Positions 1 to 5,089 of a stretch of 5,193 nucleotides of DNA are shown here, piece by piece. The position numbers and the translations under genes are program-made. The stretch comes from Opitutaceae bacterium UBA6669 (GTDB taxonomy: Bacteria; Verrucomicrobiota; Verrucomicrobiia; Opitutales; Opitutaceae). The stretch's first letter is position 1. Each line of letters begins with the position of its first letter. The DNA lies in the NCBI GenBank assembly GCA_002455175.1, contig DKKJ01000111.1:18481-23673 (forward strand). The letters run 5' to 3'. A model generated the notes under the pieces. It saw nothing but the letters and a program-made list of their open reading frames with translations. It was not told the origin of the DNA and made no database searches.

Positions 1-267
1 TTACCCGAAACGACTGACGGAAGAGGGAAAGAGAAATTGTTCTACACCCGCGTCAACGTTGGCAGACGAATTGGTCTTCTTACTTTGCGAAGATTGGGTC
101 GCCGCAGTTTCCAAAACCACTACAGTAAGGATATCACCGATACGCGAAGCTTTTCGGTCGGAGAACATAGCCCGCTCAGCACTTCCCGGAGCGGTCCACA
201 GAGAATCCGCGCGCAAAGAGGATCCTGCGGTTACGAGCAAAGCGGTGCAAAAAAGGGTGCGAAGCAT
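1..267 (-). CDS. flgH: Flagellar L-ring protein FlgH, N-terminal part, stopped early at the window edge
   Basis: FlgH polymerises into the L-ring, the bushing around the flagellar rod in the outer membrane. The 88 residues open with a signal peptide (hydrophobic stretch about residues 4-15, likely cleavage near SLRA-DS around residue 20). The FlgH hallmark follows at residues 35-53: FSDRKASRIGDILTVVV, the family's F-x-D-x-[KR]-A-x-x-[IV]-GD-I-L-T pattern. A Ser/Thr/Asn/Gln-rich stretch and DAGV (72-75) also fit the family. FlgH is normally about 200-240 residues, so well over half is missing. An in-frame TAA occupies bases 1-3, exactly at the window edge. This could be a nonsense mutation, a sequencing or assembly error, or a contig end. 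No L-x-x-C lipobox is visible, although FlgH is classically a lipoprotein. The ATG lies 12 nt after the flgA stop with no Shine-Dalgarno, suggesting coupling to flgA. The family call is firm; whether the product works is not. Confidence 0.85.
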   Translation of the reverse strand: MLRTLFCTALLVTAGSSLRADSLWTAPGSAERAMFSDRKASRIGDILTVVVLETAATQSSQSKKTNSSANVDAGVEQFLFPSSVSRFG

Positions 268-279
268 GGAGAAAACGAT

Positions 280-1011
280 TTAAAAACGAACTTGAGCGCG
301 GTTCTCTGAAACGACCAAAGTGGCGAACTCGCGGCGCGATTCAAGATTGCCAACGCGCACGGTCTCGCCTTTGCCACCATCCTGCATGGCCATCGCCTTG
401 AGGGTGATCTGGAGCGGACCGTCAATGGCCGCCACTTCGATGACATCGCCTTTGCGCACCAAAGCGCGGCGAGCAAGATCACGCCAGGTCAGCAATTTAC
501 CTGCTGGAGTCGGACGCAGAAAGGACCAATCGGAAGAGTTAACGAACGACGCAGGCACCGCCTCGCGATCACGCAAGGCATCGATACGGCGGATATCACA
601 CTGCGAGGGATCGAAAGCGGATCCACGATCGGCGGGCGCCTGGACAACCCAGGCATCTCGCCAGAGCTGGGCTCGGCATTGCACCGTATCATCACGGACG
701 AACCCAGCGGGCCCCGCCACGCGGACACGCAGGAGAAGAGAAGACGCGAGCACGGAGGGATACTCGATGACTTTAACAGACCACTCTTTCCCGTTAGCCA
801 TCGTCGCGGTGGACGGTAGTGACCACGGACGCAGTAAATCCAGCTGCAACTCCCCGTCGGCGTTGAAGTGGGTGCTCAGGTCGCCGGCGAGCGAGAGCAG
901 CAGTCGTTCGCGCAGCTCGTCGACGACGGGCACTGGTGTGGTCTGAGCCCGCACCATCGAGGCCGACACCAGAGACAGAAGAAAAAAGAAGAAGGGAACG
1001 AAGCGGGCCAT
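280..1011 (-). CDS. flgA: Flagellar P-ring assembly chaperone FlgA (SAF domain)
   Basis: FlgA is the periplasmic factor that helps FlgI subunits assemble into the P-ring around the rod. The preferred start is the ATG at 1011, giving 243 residues. It opens with a textbook signal peptide: MAR, a very hydrophobic core (residues 4-20, with FFFFLL), then VRA-Q as the likely signal peptidase I site. A GTG at 1032 would add seven residues (MIVISFS) before this basic n-region and is less likely, though it would sit only 19 nt after flgG. The C-terminal SAF/FlgA region spans about residues 174-243. It shows LVRKGDVIEVAAIDGPLQI (184-202), then the A-M-x-x-DGGKGETVRVGNLES block (207-225), which matches the family's A-x-x-D-G-x-x-G-x-x-[IV]-x-V-x-N-x-x-S pattern. 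The middle (about 30-170) is poorly conserved, as is usual. Cys112 and Cys138 could form a periplasmic disulfide (inference). The position between flgG and flgH fits a ring-assembly role. Confidence 0.9.
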   Translation of the reverse strand: MARFVPFFFFLLSLVSASMVRAQTTPVPVVDELRERLLLSLAGDLSTHFNADGELQLDLLRPWSLPSTATMANGKEWSVKVIEYPSVLASSLLLRVRVAGPAGFVRDDTVQCRAQLWRDAWVVQAPADRGSAFDPSQCDIRRIDALRDREAVPASFVNSSDWSFLRPTPAGKLLTWRDLARRALVRKGDVIEVAAIDGPLQITLKAMAMQDGGKGETVRVGNLESRREFATLVVSENRAQVRF

Positions 1012-1051
1012 GGAGAAAGAAATCACGATCACGTTTGGGGACGAGAACGCC

Positions 1052-1834
1052 TCAGCGCTTCAATTGGGCGACGTTTTGCAGCATTTCATCCGAGGTCTGG
1101 ATGGACTTGCTGTTCACTTCATACGCGCGTTGGGCGACGATGAGGTTCACCATCTCTTCCACGATGTTGACGTTGGAACTCTCGATGTAGCCCTGCAGCA
1201 CGTTTCCAAAGCCTTGTTCGCCCGGTTGGCCTGCTTCTGGAGTGCCACTCGCACCGGTTTCCTCGTACATGTTGCCGCCTAGACTGCGCAGACCGGAGGG
1301 ATTGGGGAAACGGGTCAACGTGAGACGAAACGTCTGGTTGCCAGTCGCACTCTGCACGGTGACTTCTCCGTTAGCGGAGATGTTCAGACTGGTGGTGCCC
1401 GGAGGAATCGGCTGGAACCCGCTCAGAATCGGCATGCCGTCGTTGGTGGTCACCTGCCCTGTGGGCGAAAGTTTAAACGAACCGTCGCGCGTGTATCCAA
1501 TGGTTCCATCCGGACGCTGCACCTCGAAAAAGCCGTCGCCTTCGATGGCAACGTCGAGTTTCTCCCCGGTCTGGTTCACTTGTCCCTGCGTGAACACCTT
1601 GGACGTCGCAGCAACGCGAGCGCCGTTACCGACTTCAACCCCGGTGGGGACGATGTTGCCACCGCCACTTTCGCTCCCCACTCCACGAGGACGTTGGTAA
1701 AGCAAATCCTGAAACTCGATCTTACTCCGCTTGAACCCAGGCGTGTTCACGTTCGCAAGATTGTTGGCGATCGTGTTGAGGTTGAGCTGCTGGGCTTCCA
1801 TGCCGGTGGCGGCACTGTAGAGCGAGAGGTTCAT
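1052..1834 (-). CDS. flgG: Flagellar distal rod protein FlgG
   Basis: FlgG forms the distal rod, the drive shaft that crosses the periplasm inside the P- and L-rings. It is exported by the flagellar type III apparatus, and no cleavable signal is present. At 260 residues it matches the usual FlgG length. The N-terminal rod motif is intact: LNTIANNLANVNTPGFKRS at residues 19-37. The segment at about residues 46-64 (YQRPRG to IVPT) lies where FlgG carries its specific extension that separates rod from hook proteins. The core LDVAIEGDGFFEV (93-105) and YTRDGSF (114-120) are typical of the FlgE/F/G family. The C-terminal Flg_bbr_C region has VLQGYIESSNVNIVEEMVNLIVAQRAYEVNSK over 212-243. The ATG at 1834 lies 20 nt after the flgF stop, in an A/T-rich spacer ending TTTCTC with no Shine-Dalgarno. 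The call is very secure. Confidence 0.97.
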   Translation of the reverse strand: MNLSLYSAATGMEAQQLNLNTIANNLANVNTPGFKRSKIEFQDLLYQRPRGVGSESGGGNIVPTGVEVGNGARVAATSKVFTQGQVNQTGEKLDVAIEGDGFFEVQRPDGTIGYTRDGSFKLSPTGQVTTNDGMPILSGFQPIPPGTTSLNISANGEVTVQSATGNQTFRLTLTRFPNPSGLRSLGGNMYEETGASGTPEAGQPGEQGFGNVLQGYIESSNVNIVEEMVNLIVAQRAYEVNSKSIQTSDEMLQNVAQLKR

Positions 1835-1854
1835 GAGAAATTTTAAAACTAAGA

Positions 1855-2601
1855 TTAGCCGAGGGTCTCGATCGTCTTCGCGAGGGTTTGATCGCGATTC
1901 TGGATCATGCGTTGATTGGCTTCGTAAGCGCGGGCAATATTGACCAAATCCACCATCTCGCGGAGCGGGGTGATATTACTGGCCTCGAGGTAACCCTGGA
2001 GAATTTCGGGGCGATCCACCTGCTGAGGGGCTGCACCCATGTTGGTAAAGACACCGGCAGAAAGCGGCCTCAGTTGCCGATTATCAGCGAATGTAACCAC
2101 GCTGATCCGACCGATAGCAGTCGCGCCTTGGAAGACGGATCCATCACGATTGATCACGACAGAGCCTCCCTCAGGAAGAAGCTGAATCGGCGTCCCGCCA
2201 TCACTGAGGATGGGAACATCTTGTGCAGTCACCAGAGTACGATCTGGGCGTAAACGAAGTTCCCCGGCTCGGGTGTATCCACGCCGACCATCCTCGAGCT
2301 GCACTTCAAAAAAACCGTCACTCTGCAGAGCGACGTCTAAATCACGACGCGTGGGCTGCGTTTCACCCAAGGAAAAATTGATGCCATAAGCTGCGCGCGG
2401 GAACAGAGAGGGTTGTCCGGTACCATCCCCCGCCTTGGCTCGCGGATCCGTGATGACCTCGCCTGCGGACACCGTGGAAAAATTTACCGTGCGCTTTTTG
2501 AACCCGGTCACCTGGCTGGACGTGATATTCTGAGTCACAGCATCCTGCCACCGCTCAAGGGCGGAAAGGGAGGCAGCACTTTGGTAGAGTCCAATGTTCA
2601 T
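1855..2601 (-). CDS. flgF: Flagellar proximal rod protein FlgF
   Basis: This is a rod protein of the FlgE/F/G family, named FlgF because it immediately precedes flgG and is a diverged paralogue of it. It is 248 residues, normal for FlgF, and has no signal peptide, as expected for a type III-exported substrate. The core LDVALQSDGFFEV (88-100), RGYTRAGEL (107-115) and the C-terminal LQGYLEASNITPLREMVDLV (201-220), then ARAYEANQRMIQ (223-234), are clear. The N-terminal rod signature is degenerate: QNITSSQVTGFKK (24-36) replaces the usual NNLANVNTTGFKR-like sequence, keeping only the TGFK end. Alternatives within the family (FlgG-like or FlhO/FlhP-like) cannot be excluded by eye. The start ATG at 2601 has a purine stretch AGAGAG about 9-14 nt upstream, a plausible weak Shine-Dalgarno. 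It is the first gene after a 351-nt non-coding interval, so it probably heads the flgF-flgG-flgA-flgH transcript. Confidence 0.9.
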   Translation of the reverse strand: MNIGLYQSAASLSALERWQDAVTQNITSSQVTGFKKRTVNFSTVSAGEVITDPRAKAGDGTGQPSLFPRAAYGINFSLGETQPTRRDLDVALQSDGFFEVQLEDGRRGYTRAGELRLRPDRTLVTAQDVPILSDGGTPIQLLPEGGSVVINRDGSVFQGATAIGRISVVTFADNRQLRPLSAGVFTNMGAAPQQVDRPEILQGYLEASNITPLREMVDLVNIARAYEANQRMIQNRDQTLAKTIETLG

Positions 2602-2801
2602 CGACGCTGCTCTCTAAGCAACCATAATGCCAGAAACACATATACCTATCTAAAAGCATCTTATGACGCAGAGAGACGCTTATGCGACGATCAACGCCAG
2701 AGGCGGCAGGTTTTGCCTGGGGGTCAAAGCGGCAAATTTCACACCCTAGGAGATCCAGACAACACCCCTCAGCAGACCACCGTTTTTACCGAACGAGAGA
2801 A

Positions 2802-2815
2802 GGCCTGGAAAGGCC
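2802..2815 (-). terminator. Candidate weak intrinsic terminator or attenuator stem
   Basis: Read on the minus strand, GGCCT-TTCC-AGGCC forms a perfect 5-bp GC-rich stem with a 4-nt loop. TTCTCTCGTT follows, a broken U-rich tail. An outer AGAGA/TCTCT pair could lengthen it. The U-tract is poor, so efficiency is doubtful. The 5' arm is shared with an alternative hairpin just upstream, which suggests attenuation rather than plain termination. Confidence 0.35.
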
Positions 2816-2831
2816 CACGGTCTCTGTGGCC
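2812..2831 (-). promoter_or_regulatory. Alternative (anti-terminator-like) hairpin
   Basis: On the minus strand GGCCAC and GTGGGCC can pair across the 7-nt loop AGAGACC, giving six base pairs with one bulged G. It shares bases 2812-2815 with the stem at 2802-2815 and bases 2829-2831 with the stem at 2829-2846, so it cannot form at the same time as either. A regulatory role is inference from this topology only. Confidence 0.3.
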
Positions 2832-2846
2832 TGTTTCCTCTCAGGC
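2829..2846 (-). repeat. Inverted repeat, hairpin with 8-nt loop
   Basis: GCCTG and CAGGC form a perfect 5-bp stem around AGAGGAAA on the minus strand. It is the first of three overlapping stems met by RNA polymerase moving towards flgF, and it competes with the hairpin at 2812-2831. Confidence 0.35.
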
Positions 2847-2873
2847 AGCGTGATTACGTGGACCAGCCGGCGT

Positions 2874-2886
2874 CGTGAGCATCACG
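2874..2886 (-). repeat. Short inverted repeat, hairpin with 3-nt loop
   Basis: CGTGA-TGC-TCACG on the minus strand is a perfect 5-bp stem with a 3-nt loop. It lies between the strong hairpin at 2895-2914 and the overlapping stems further on. It has no U-tract and no known motif that I recognise. Confidence 0.3.
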
Positions 2887-2894
2887 GGATCCCC

Positions 2895-2914
2895 GGACGC
2901 GAGAGACCGCGTCC
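2895..2914 (-). terminator. Strong GC hairpin just downstream of the Cys-protein gene
   Basis: GGACGCG-GTCTCT-CGCGTCC on the minus strand gives a perfect 7-bp stem with a 6-nt loop, the most stable stem seen in the window. It begins about 38 nt after the stop of the 85-residue gene, where the 3' end of the motAB transcript would be expected. GGGGATCCC rather than a U-run follows it, so it is not a canonical intrinsic terminator. It may instead mark a processed or protected 3' end. Confidence 0.4.
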
Positions 2915-2952
2915 CTCCCTCATCCCGAATTTCTGAATCTCTTCCGGGACCG

Positions 2953-3210
2953 CTAACCAGCGGCGGGATAAAGGCAGTCGACCTCGATCCGCTCACCGCA
3001 CGTGCAGGTGATGACCAAACGGACGACTTTATCGCCCTGCTTGATACACTCCACCTGAGGCTCGTGTCCGTGTGCGGTCGAGCCCTCGTGGCTCCCGGGT
3101 CTTGCTCCGGAGCCGATGGCTTGCACACCTGAAATGGAATGGGGAGAGCCTCCGGTCGGTTTCAACGCAGGGTTTCCTGCTGATGGGCGACCACTCAAGA
3201 AAGGCTTCAT
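2953..3210 (-). CDS. Small Cys-motif protein translationally coupled to motB, unknown function
   Basis: I do not recognise a named family. The 85-residue product has a low-complexity N-terminal half rich in Gly, Ser, Pro and His (residues 1-50), with no signal peptide or membrane segment, so it is probably cytoplasmic. The C-terminal half is compact and looks conserved: VECIKQGDKVVRLVITCTCGERIEVDCLY runs over residues 53-81. Four cysteines at 55, 69, 71 and 79 (C-x13-C-x-C-x7-C) sit in alternating beta-like strands with a CTCG knuckle, suggesting a small zinc-ribbon-like fold. Its ATG overlaps the motB stop in the 4-nt ATGA arrangement, the classic sign of translational coupling. The downstream TAG is followed by a strong hairpin. 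Together these argue that it is a real gene at the end of the motA-motB operon, perhaps with an accessory role in motility. Function is unassigned, and chance coding cannot be wholly excluded. Confidence 0.7.
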   Translation of the reverse strand: MKPFLSGRPSAGNPALKPTGGSPHSISGVQAIGSGARPGSHEGSTAHGHEPQVECIKQGDKVVRLVITCTCGERIEVDCLYPAAG

Positions 3211-3998
3211 GGGTTCGGGGGAGCACTCGTAGGTGCGGGTGCCGCTTTTTCGCGCGTGTTCCGATTGACCGTAAGACTAAGTGCAATCCGTTGATTGCTT
3301 TCAGACTCGGGTGATTCCAAGGGAAGAGGACGTGTATCCGAGTAGCCCGTGACGCGACTGATCAGCGTCGGGTCCACTGCATAGTGAGTCAACGCTCGCC
3401 GCGCCGCGTTCGCTCGGTCGGCCGACAACTCCCAAGTCCCATAGTCTTCCTTCGGCAAATTCAGTCCCTTGCGCGTGTGTCCGTCGATTACGACCATGAA
3501 TTTCTGACGGTCGATCATCCACGCGAGGCTCTGGATCACAAAACGTCCCCACTCCGTGAATTCAGCCGTATTTTCTTCGAAAAGCGGTTTGGAGGCACGG
3601 TCGAATAACGTGATGCGCAGACCATCACTCGTCACCTGCACATCAATGGGTTTCTCCTTCAAATCGGAATCCATGTGCAGCAACCGATAAAAATCTTTGG
3701 CGAGAGAGTTGAGAAACTGCAGGTCCACCGCACGAGCGTCGGTCTGCGGTTTCCCCCCCTGTGTGGAGTCTTCTGATTGGCTCGTTTTGGCGGACTTCTC
3801 GGAGGCAACTTTGCCGTCGAGATTGAGCACACCTGAACTCGCCGTCAGGGGCGAATTGAACGGCTGCTGAAAATAGCGCGAGGTCGCTTCCAGCACCTCA
3901 CGGTCCTGGGAGCAAATCCACAGCACCATGAAGAGAGCCATCATCGCGGTCACGAAGTCCGCGTAAGCCACCTTCCATGCACCTCCTTTTCCAGCCAT
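3207..3998 (-). CDS. motB: Flagellar motor stator protein MotB
   Basis: MotB forms the ion-conducting stator with MotA and anchors it to peptidoglycan. The product is 263 residues, with a short cytoplasmic start and one membrane segment, AWKVAYADFVTAMMALFMVLWI (7-28). Asp14 in YADF is the conserved ion-binding aspartate. The sequence around it resembles proton-type MotB more than sodium-type PomB (inference). A Ser/Lys/Gln-rich linker (about 48-90) leads to the OmpA-like peptidoglycan-binding domain (about 115-245), with IDGHTRKG (171-178), TWELSADRANAARRAL (188-203), RVTGYSDTRPLP (215-226) and NQRIALSL (235-242). The usual GHTD motif reads GHTR here (Arg176). A short Ala/Pro tail ends the protein. 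The start at 3998 is the natural one, since the membrane segment begins seven residues later. It has no Shine-Dalgarno and follows motA by 28 nt across a small direct repeat. Its stop overlaps the next gene. Confidence 0.97.
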   Translation of the reverse strand: MAGKGGAWKVAYADFVTAMMALFMVLWICSQDREVLEATSRYFQQPFNSPLTASSGVLNLDGKVASEKSAKTSQSEDSTQGGKPQTDARAVDLQFLNSLAKDFYRLLHMDSDLKEKPIDVQVTSDGLRITLFDRASKPLFEENTAEFTEWGRFVIQSLAWMIDRQKFMVVIDGHTRKGLNLPKEDYGTWELSADRANAARRALTHYAVDPTLISRVTGYSDTRPLPLESPESESNQRIALSLTVNRNTREKAAPAPTSAPPNP

Positions 3999-4016
3999 GT
4001 TTAAGTAAGTTTAAGT
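3999..4016 (-). repeat. Two 8-nt direct repeats directly before the motB start
   Basis: ACTTAAAC occurs twice, separated by TT (10-nt period), and the second copy abuts the motB ATG. The repeats fill most of the 28-nt motA-motB spacer, where a ribosome binding site would be expected but none is seen. The A/T-rich content would keep this start site unstructured. It may be a chance duplication or a slippage product. Confidence 0.5.
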
Positions 4017-4026
4017 GACCGCGCGA

Positions 4027-4890
4027 TTATCGCCCAGTCGGCATGCCCTTGAGGGTGGTTTCCAACTCTTCACCGCTGGGTTGTACGGAGCTATCGAGAG
4101 AGCGACGCGCAATCTCAACCGCAGTGAGCGGAGCGAGCCCCTTGGCGAAGCTGGCTACCGCCACCAGAATACAGCGCAGGTATTGGCTGTCGGTCTGATT
4201 CATAAAAGTGATTCGATTGGCAAGCGGCAGGACAAATCCGTAGGCTACGAAAATTCCGAGAAGGGTTCCGGTCAGAGCCGCAGCCACTTTCTCACCCACC
4301 GCCTCGGGGCCGGCCGAAATGGCGCCCATCGTGTTAATGATCCCCAACACCGCAGCCACAATCCCGATCGCGGGAAGCGAGTCACCCACCATCTGCAGGA
4401 CGTGCACGGGATGGCCGTTTTCCTCCGCCTTGGCGTTGAGTTCAGCCGACATGAGCTCTTCGAGCTGGTCGGGCTTAATTTTTCCATCAATGACGGGTTT
4501 GACCCCGTTCAGAAGAAATTCCATCCGCTCTTTGTTCGCGGTGAACACAGGATACTTTTTGAAAATGCTGCTTTGGCCGGGGGTCATCACATGCTCTTCC
4601 AGAGCGATCAACCCATTGCGACGGCCCACCATGAAGATCTCGTAGAGCATCTTCAAAAGATCGAAGTAGTCCGATTTCCCAGCCGTCTTCCCGAACGCGG
4701 CCAGTTGTATTTTGTGGATCATCTCCTTCATCACGTGGGCCGGACTGGCAATCACCAGCACTCCCAACGCGATCCCTAGGATGACCACGAATTCGGATAA
4801 GTGCAGGAGCACGACCGGATTGCCGCCCGCGAGCATAAAGCCCCCGAGGGTCGACCCTATCACAATAACGATTCCGATCAGAATGAGCAT
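4027..4890 (-). CDS. motA: Flagellar motor stator protein MotA
   Basis: MotA is the multi-pass membrane subunit of the stator that converts ion flow into torque on FliG. The 287 residues show four membrane segments, at about 2-21, 31-48, 172-190 and 203-222. A large cytoplasmic loop lies between the second and third. The key residues fall at the same positions as in E. coli MotA: Arg90 and Glu98 in GRRNGLIALEEH (89-100), which contact FliG, and Pro173 (DSLPAIG) and Pro222 (VLPLANR), which act in channel function. Other family signatures are GGFMLAGG (16-23) and LGIINTMG (182-189). The C-terminal cytoplasmic tail (from about 226) is ordinary. The ATG at 4890 has AAGAAG about 9-14 nt upstream, the clearest Shine-Dalgarno-like sequence among these genes. 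It is the first gene after a 199-nt gap behind fliA, so a motAB promoter in that gap is likely. Confidence 0.97.
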   Translation of the reverse strand: MLILIGIVIVIGSTLGGFMLAGGNPVVLLHLSEFVVILGIALGVLVIASPAHVMKEMIHKIQLAAFGKTAGKSDYFDLLKMLYEIFMVGRRNGLIALEEHVMTPGQSSIFKKYPVFTANKERMEFLLNGVKPVIDGKIKPDQLEELMSAELNAKAEENGHPVHVLQMVGDSLPAIGIVAAVLGIINTMGAISAGPEAVGEKVAAALTGTLLGIFVAYGFVLPLANRITFMNQTDSQYLRCILVAVASFAKGLAPLTAVEIARRSLDSSVQPSGEELETTLKGMPTGR

Positions 4891-5089
4891 AACACAGACT
4901 TCTTGTAACGGCCCGGTAAGGGACTCTCTTTAACCTTCCCGAGGGAGGTCACCCCGAAGTCGTCATTCTTTTACCTCAGTCAAACAACGTTCCCTGCCCG
5001 AAAGGATGAATCGATTCACCCAATGACTGTGGTTATCGAGCATGATGGGAGTGATAGCGGCAGATACGTGCAATCGAACGTGAAACGAC
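4891..5089 (-). promoter_or_regulatory. fliA-motA intergenic region, probable motA promoter and leader
   Basis: This 199-nt gap has no credible gene. It contains an 18-nt near-perfect palindrome (listed separately) about 114 nt before the motA start. There is a TAAA (4932-4929) and a GCCGTTAC (4912-4905) on the minus strand, which resemble sigma-28 elements with a 16-nt instead of 15-nt spacer. I saw no clear intrinsic terminator for fliA. A motA promoter here is likely from the context, but its exact position is not resolved. Confidence 0.35.
5004..5021. promoter_or_regulatory. 18-nt near-perfect palindrome, candidate operator
   Basis: GGATGAATCGATTCACCC reads the same on both strands except for one symmetric pair. 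The inner 12 bases TGAATCGATTCA are a perfect palindrome. It stands alone between fliA and motA, as expected for a dimeric regulator's operator. With no loop, it is better suited to DNA binding than to an RNA hairpin. I do not recognise the regulator. Confidence 0.4.

Larger units (their letters stand above)
2602..2952 (-). other. 351-nt non-coding interval between the motAB unit and flgF
   Basis: I see no credible gene here on either strand. The open frames present have no family resemblance and look like chance frames. The half next to the Cys-protein stop (about 2800-2914) is GC-rich and packed with short perfect stems, listed separately. The half next to flgF (about 2636-2665) is A/T-rich, with runs such as CTTTTAGATAGGTATATG on the minus strand, the most likely place for a flgF promoter. 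I could not fit a convincing -35/-10 pair for sigma-70, sigma-28 or sigma-54. Just upstream of that patch, CATAAG occurs twice on the minus strand (2684-2679 and 2665-2660), 19 nt apart, each close to a GCGTC copy. The interval probably holds the 3' end of the motAB transcript and the promoter and leader of flgF (inference). Confidence 0.5.

Noticed and set aside
320..946. Long open frame on the + strand opposite flgA
   Set aside because: It is an antisense shadow: Arg/Ser-rich, low-complexity translation without recognisable motifs, lying wholly over a well-supported gene.
1012..1032. GTG at 1032 as the flgA start
   Set aside because: It adds seven residues ahead of an already complete signal peptide beginning MAR. 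The ATG at 1011 also shares the TTTCTCC context with flgG and flgH. It remains possible, since it would shorten the gap to flgG.
2685..2700. Sigma-54 promoter (TGG...GC) upstream of flgF
   Set aside because: TGGCGTTGATCGTCGC has GG and GC one base off the required 10-nt spacing, and the -12 side lacks TTGC.
2602..2760. c-di-GMP (GEMM) or other known riboswitch upstream of flgF
   Set aside because: Short pieces such as AGGCAAAACCTG recall GEMM loops, but the ordered core motifs are not present on either strand.
2413..2853. Open frame on the + strand across the start of flgF and the intergenic interval
   Set aside because: It runs antisense into flgF and has no recognisable domain. The interval has hairpins rather than coding character.
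2841..3128. Minus-strand frame overlapping the Cys-protein gene
   Set aside because: It is out of frame with the ATGA-coupled gene, and its translation is Arg/Ser/Pro-rich without structure, as expected of a shadow.
4015..4779. 254-residue open frame on the + strand opposite motA
   Set aside because: It is a His/Arg-rich translation with no family resemblance, lying over motA, whose key residues are all intact.
4905..4932. Sigma-28-like promoter before motA: TAAA, 16-nt spacer, GCCGTTAC
   Set aside because: The -10 matches GCCGATAA at 6 of 8 and the context fits, but the spacer is one base too long. The implied transcription start would fall inside the AAGAAG ribosome binding site, leaving almost no leader. 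Kept only as a note.
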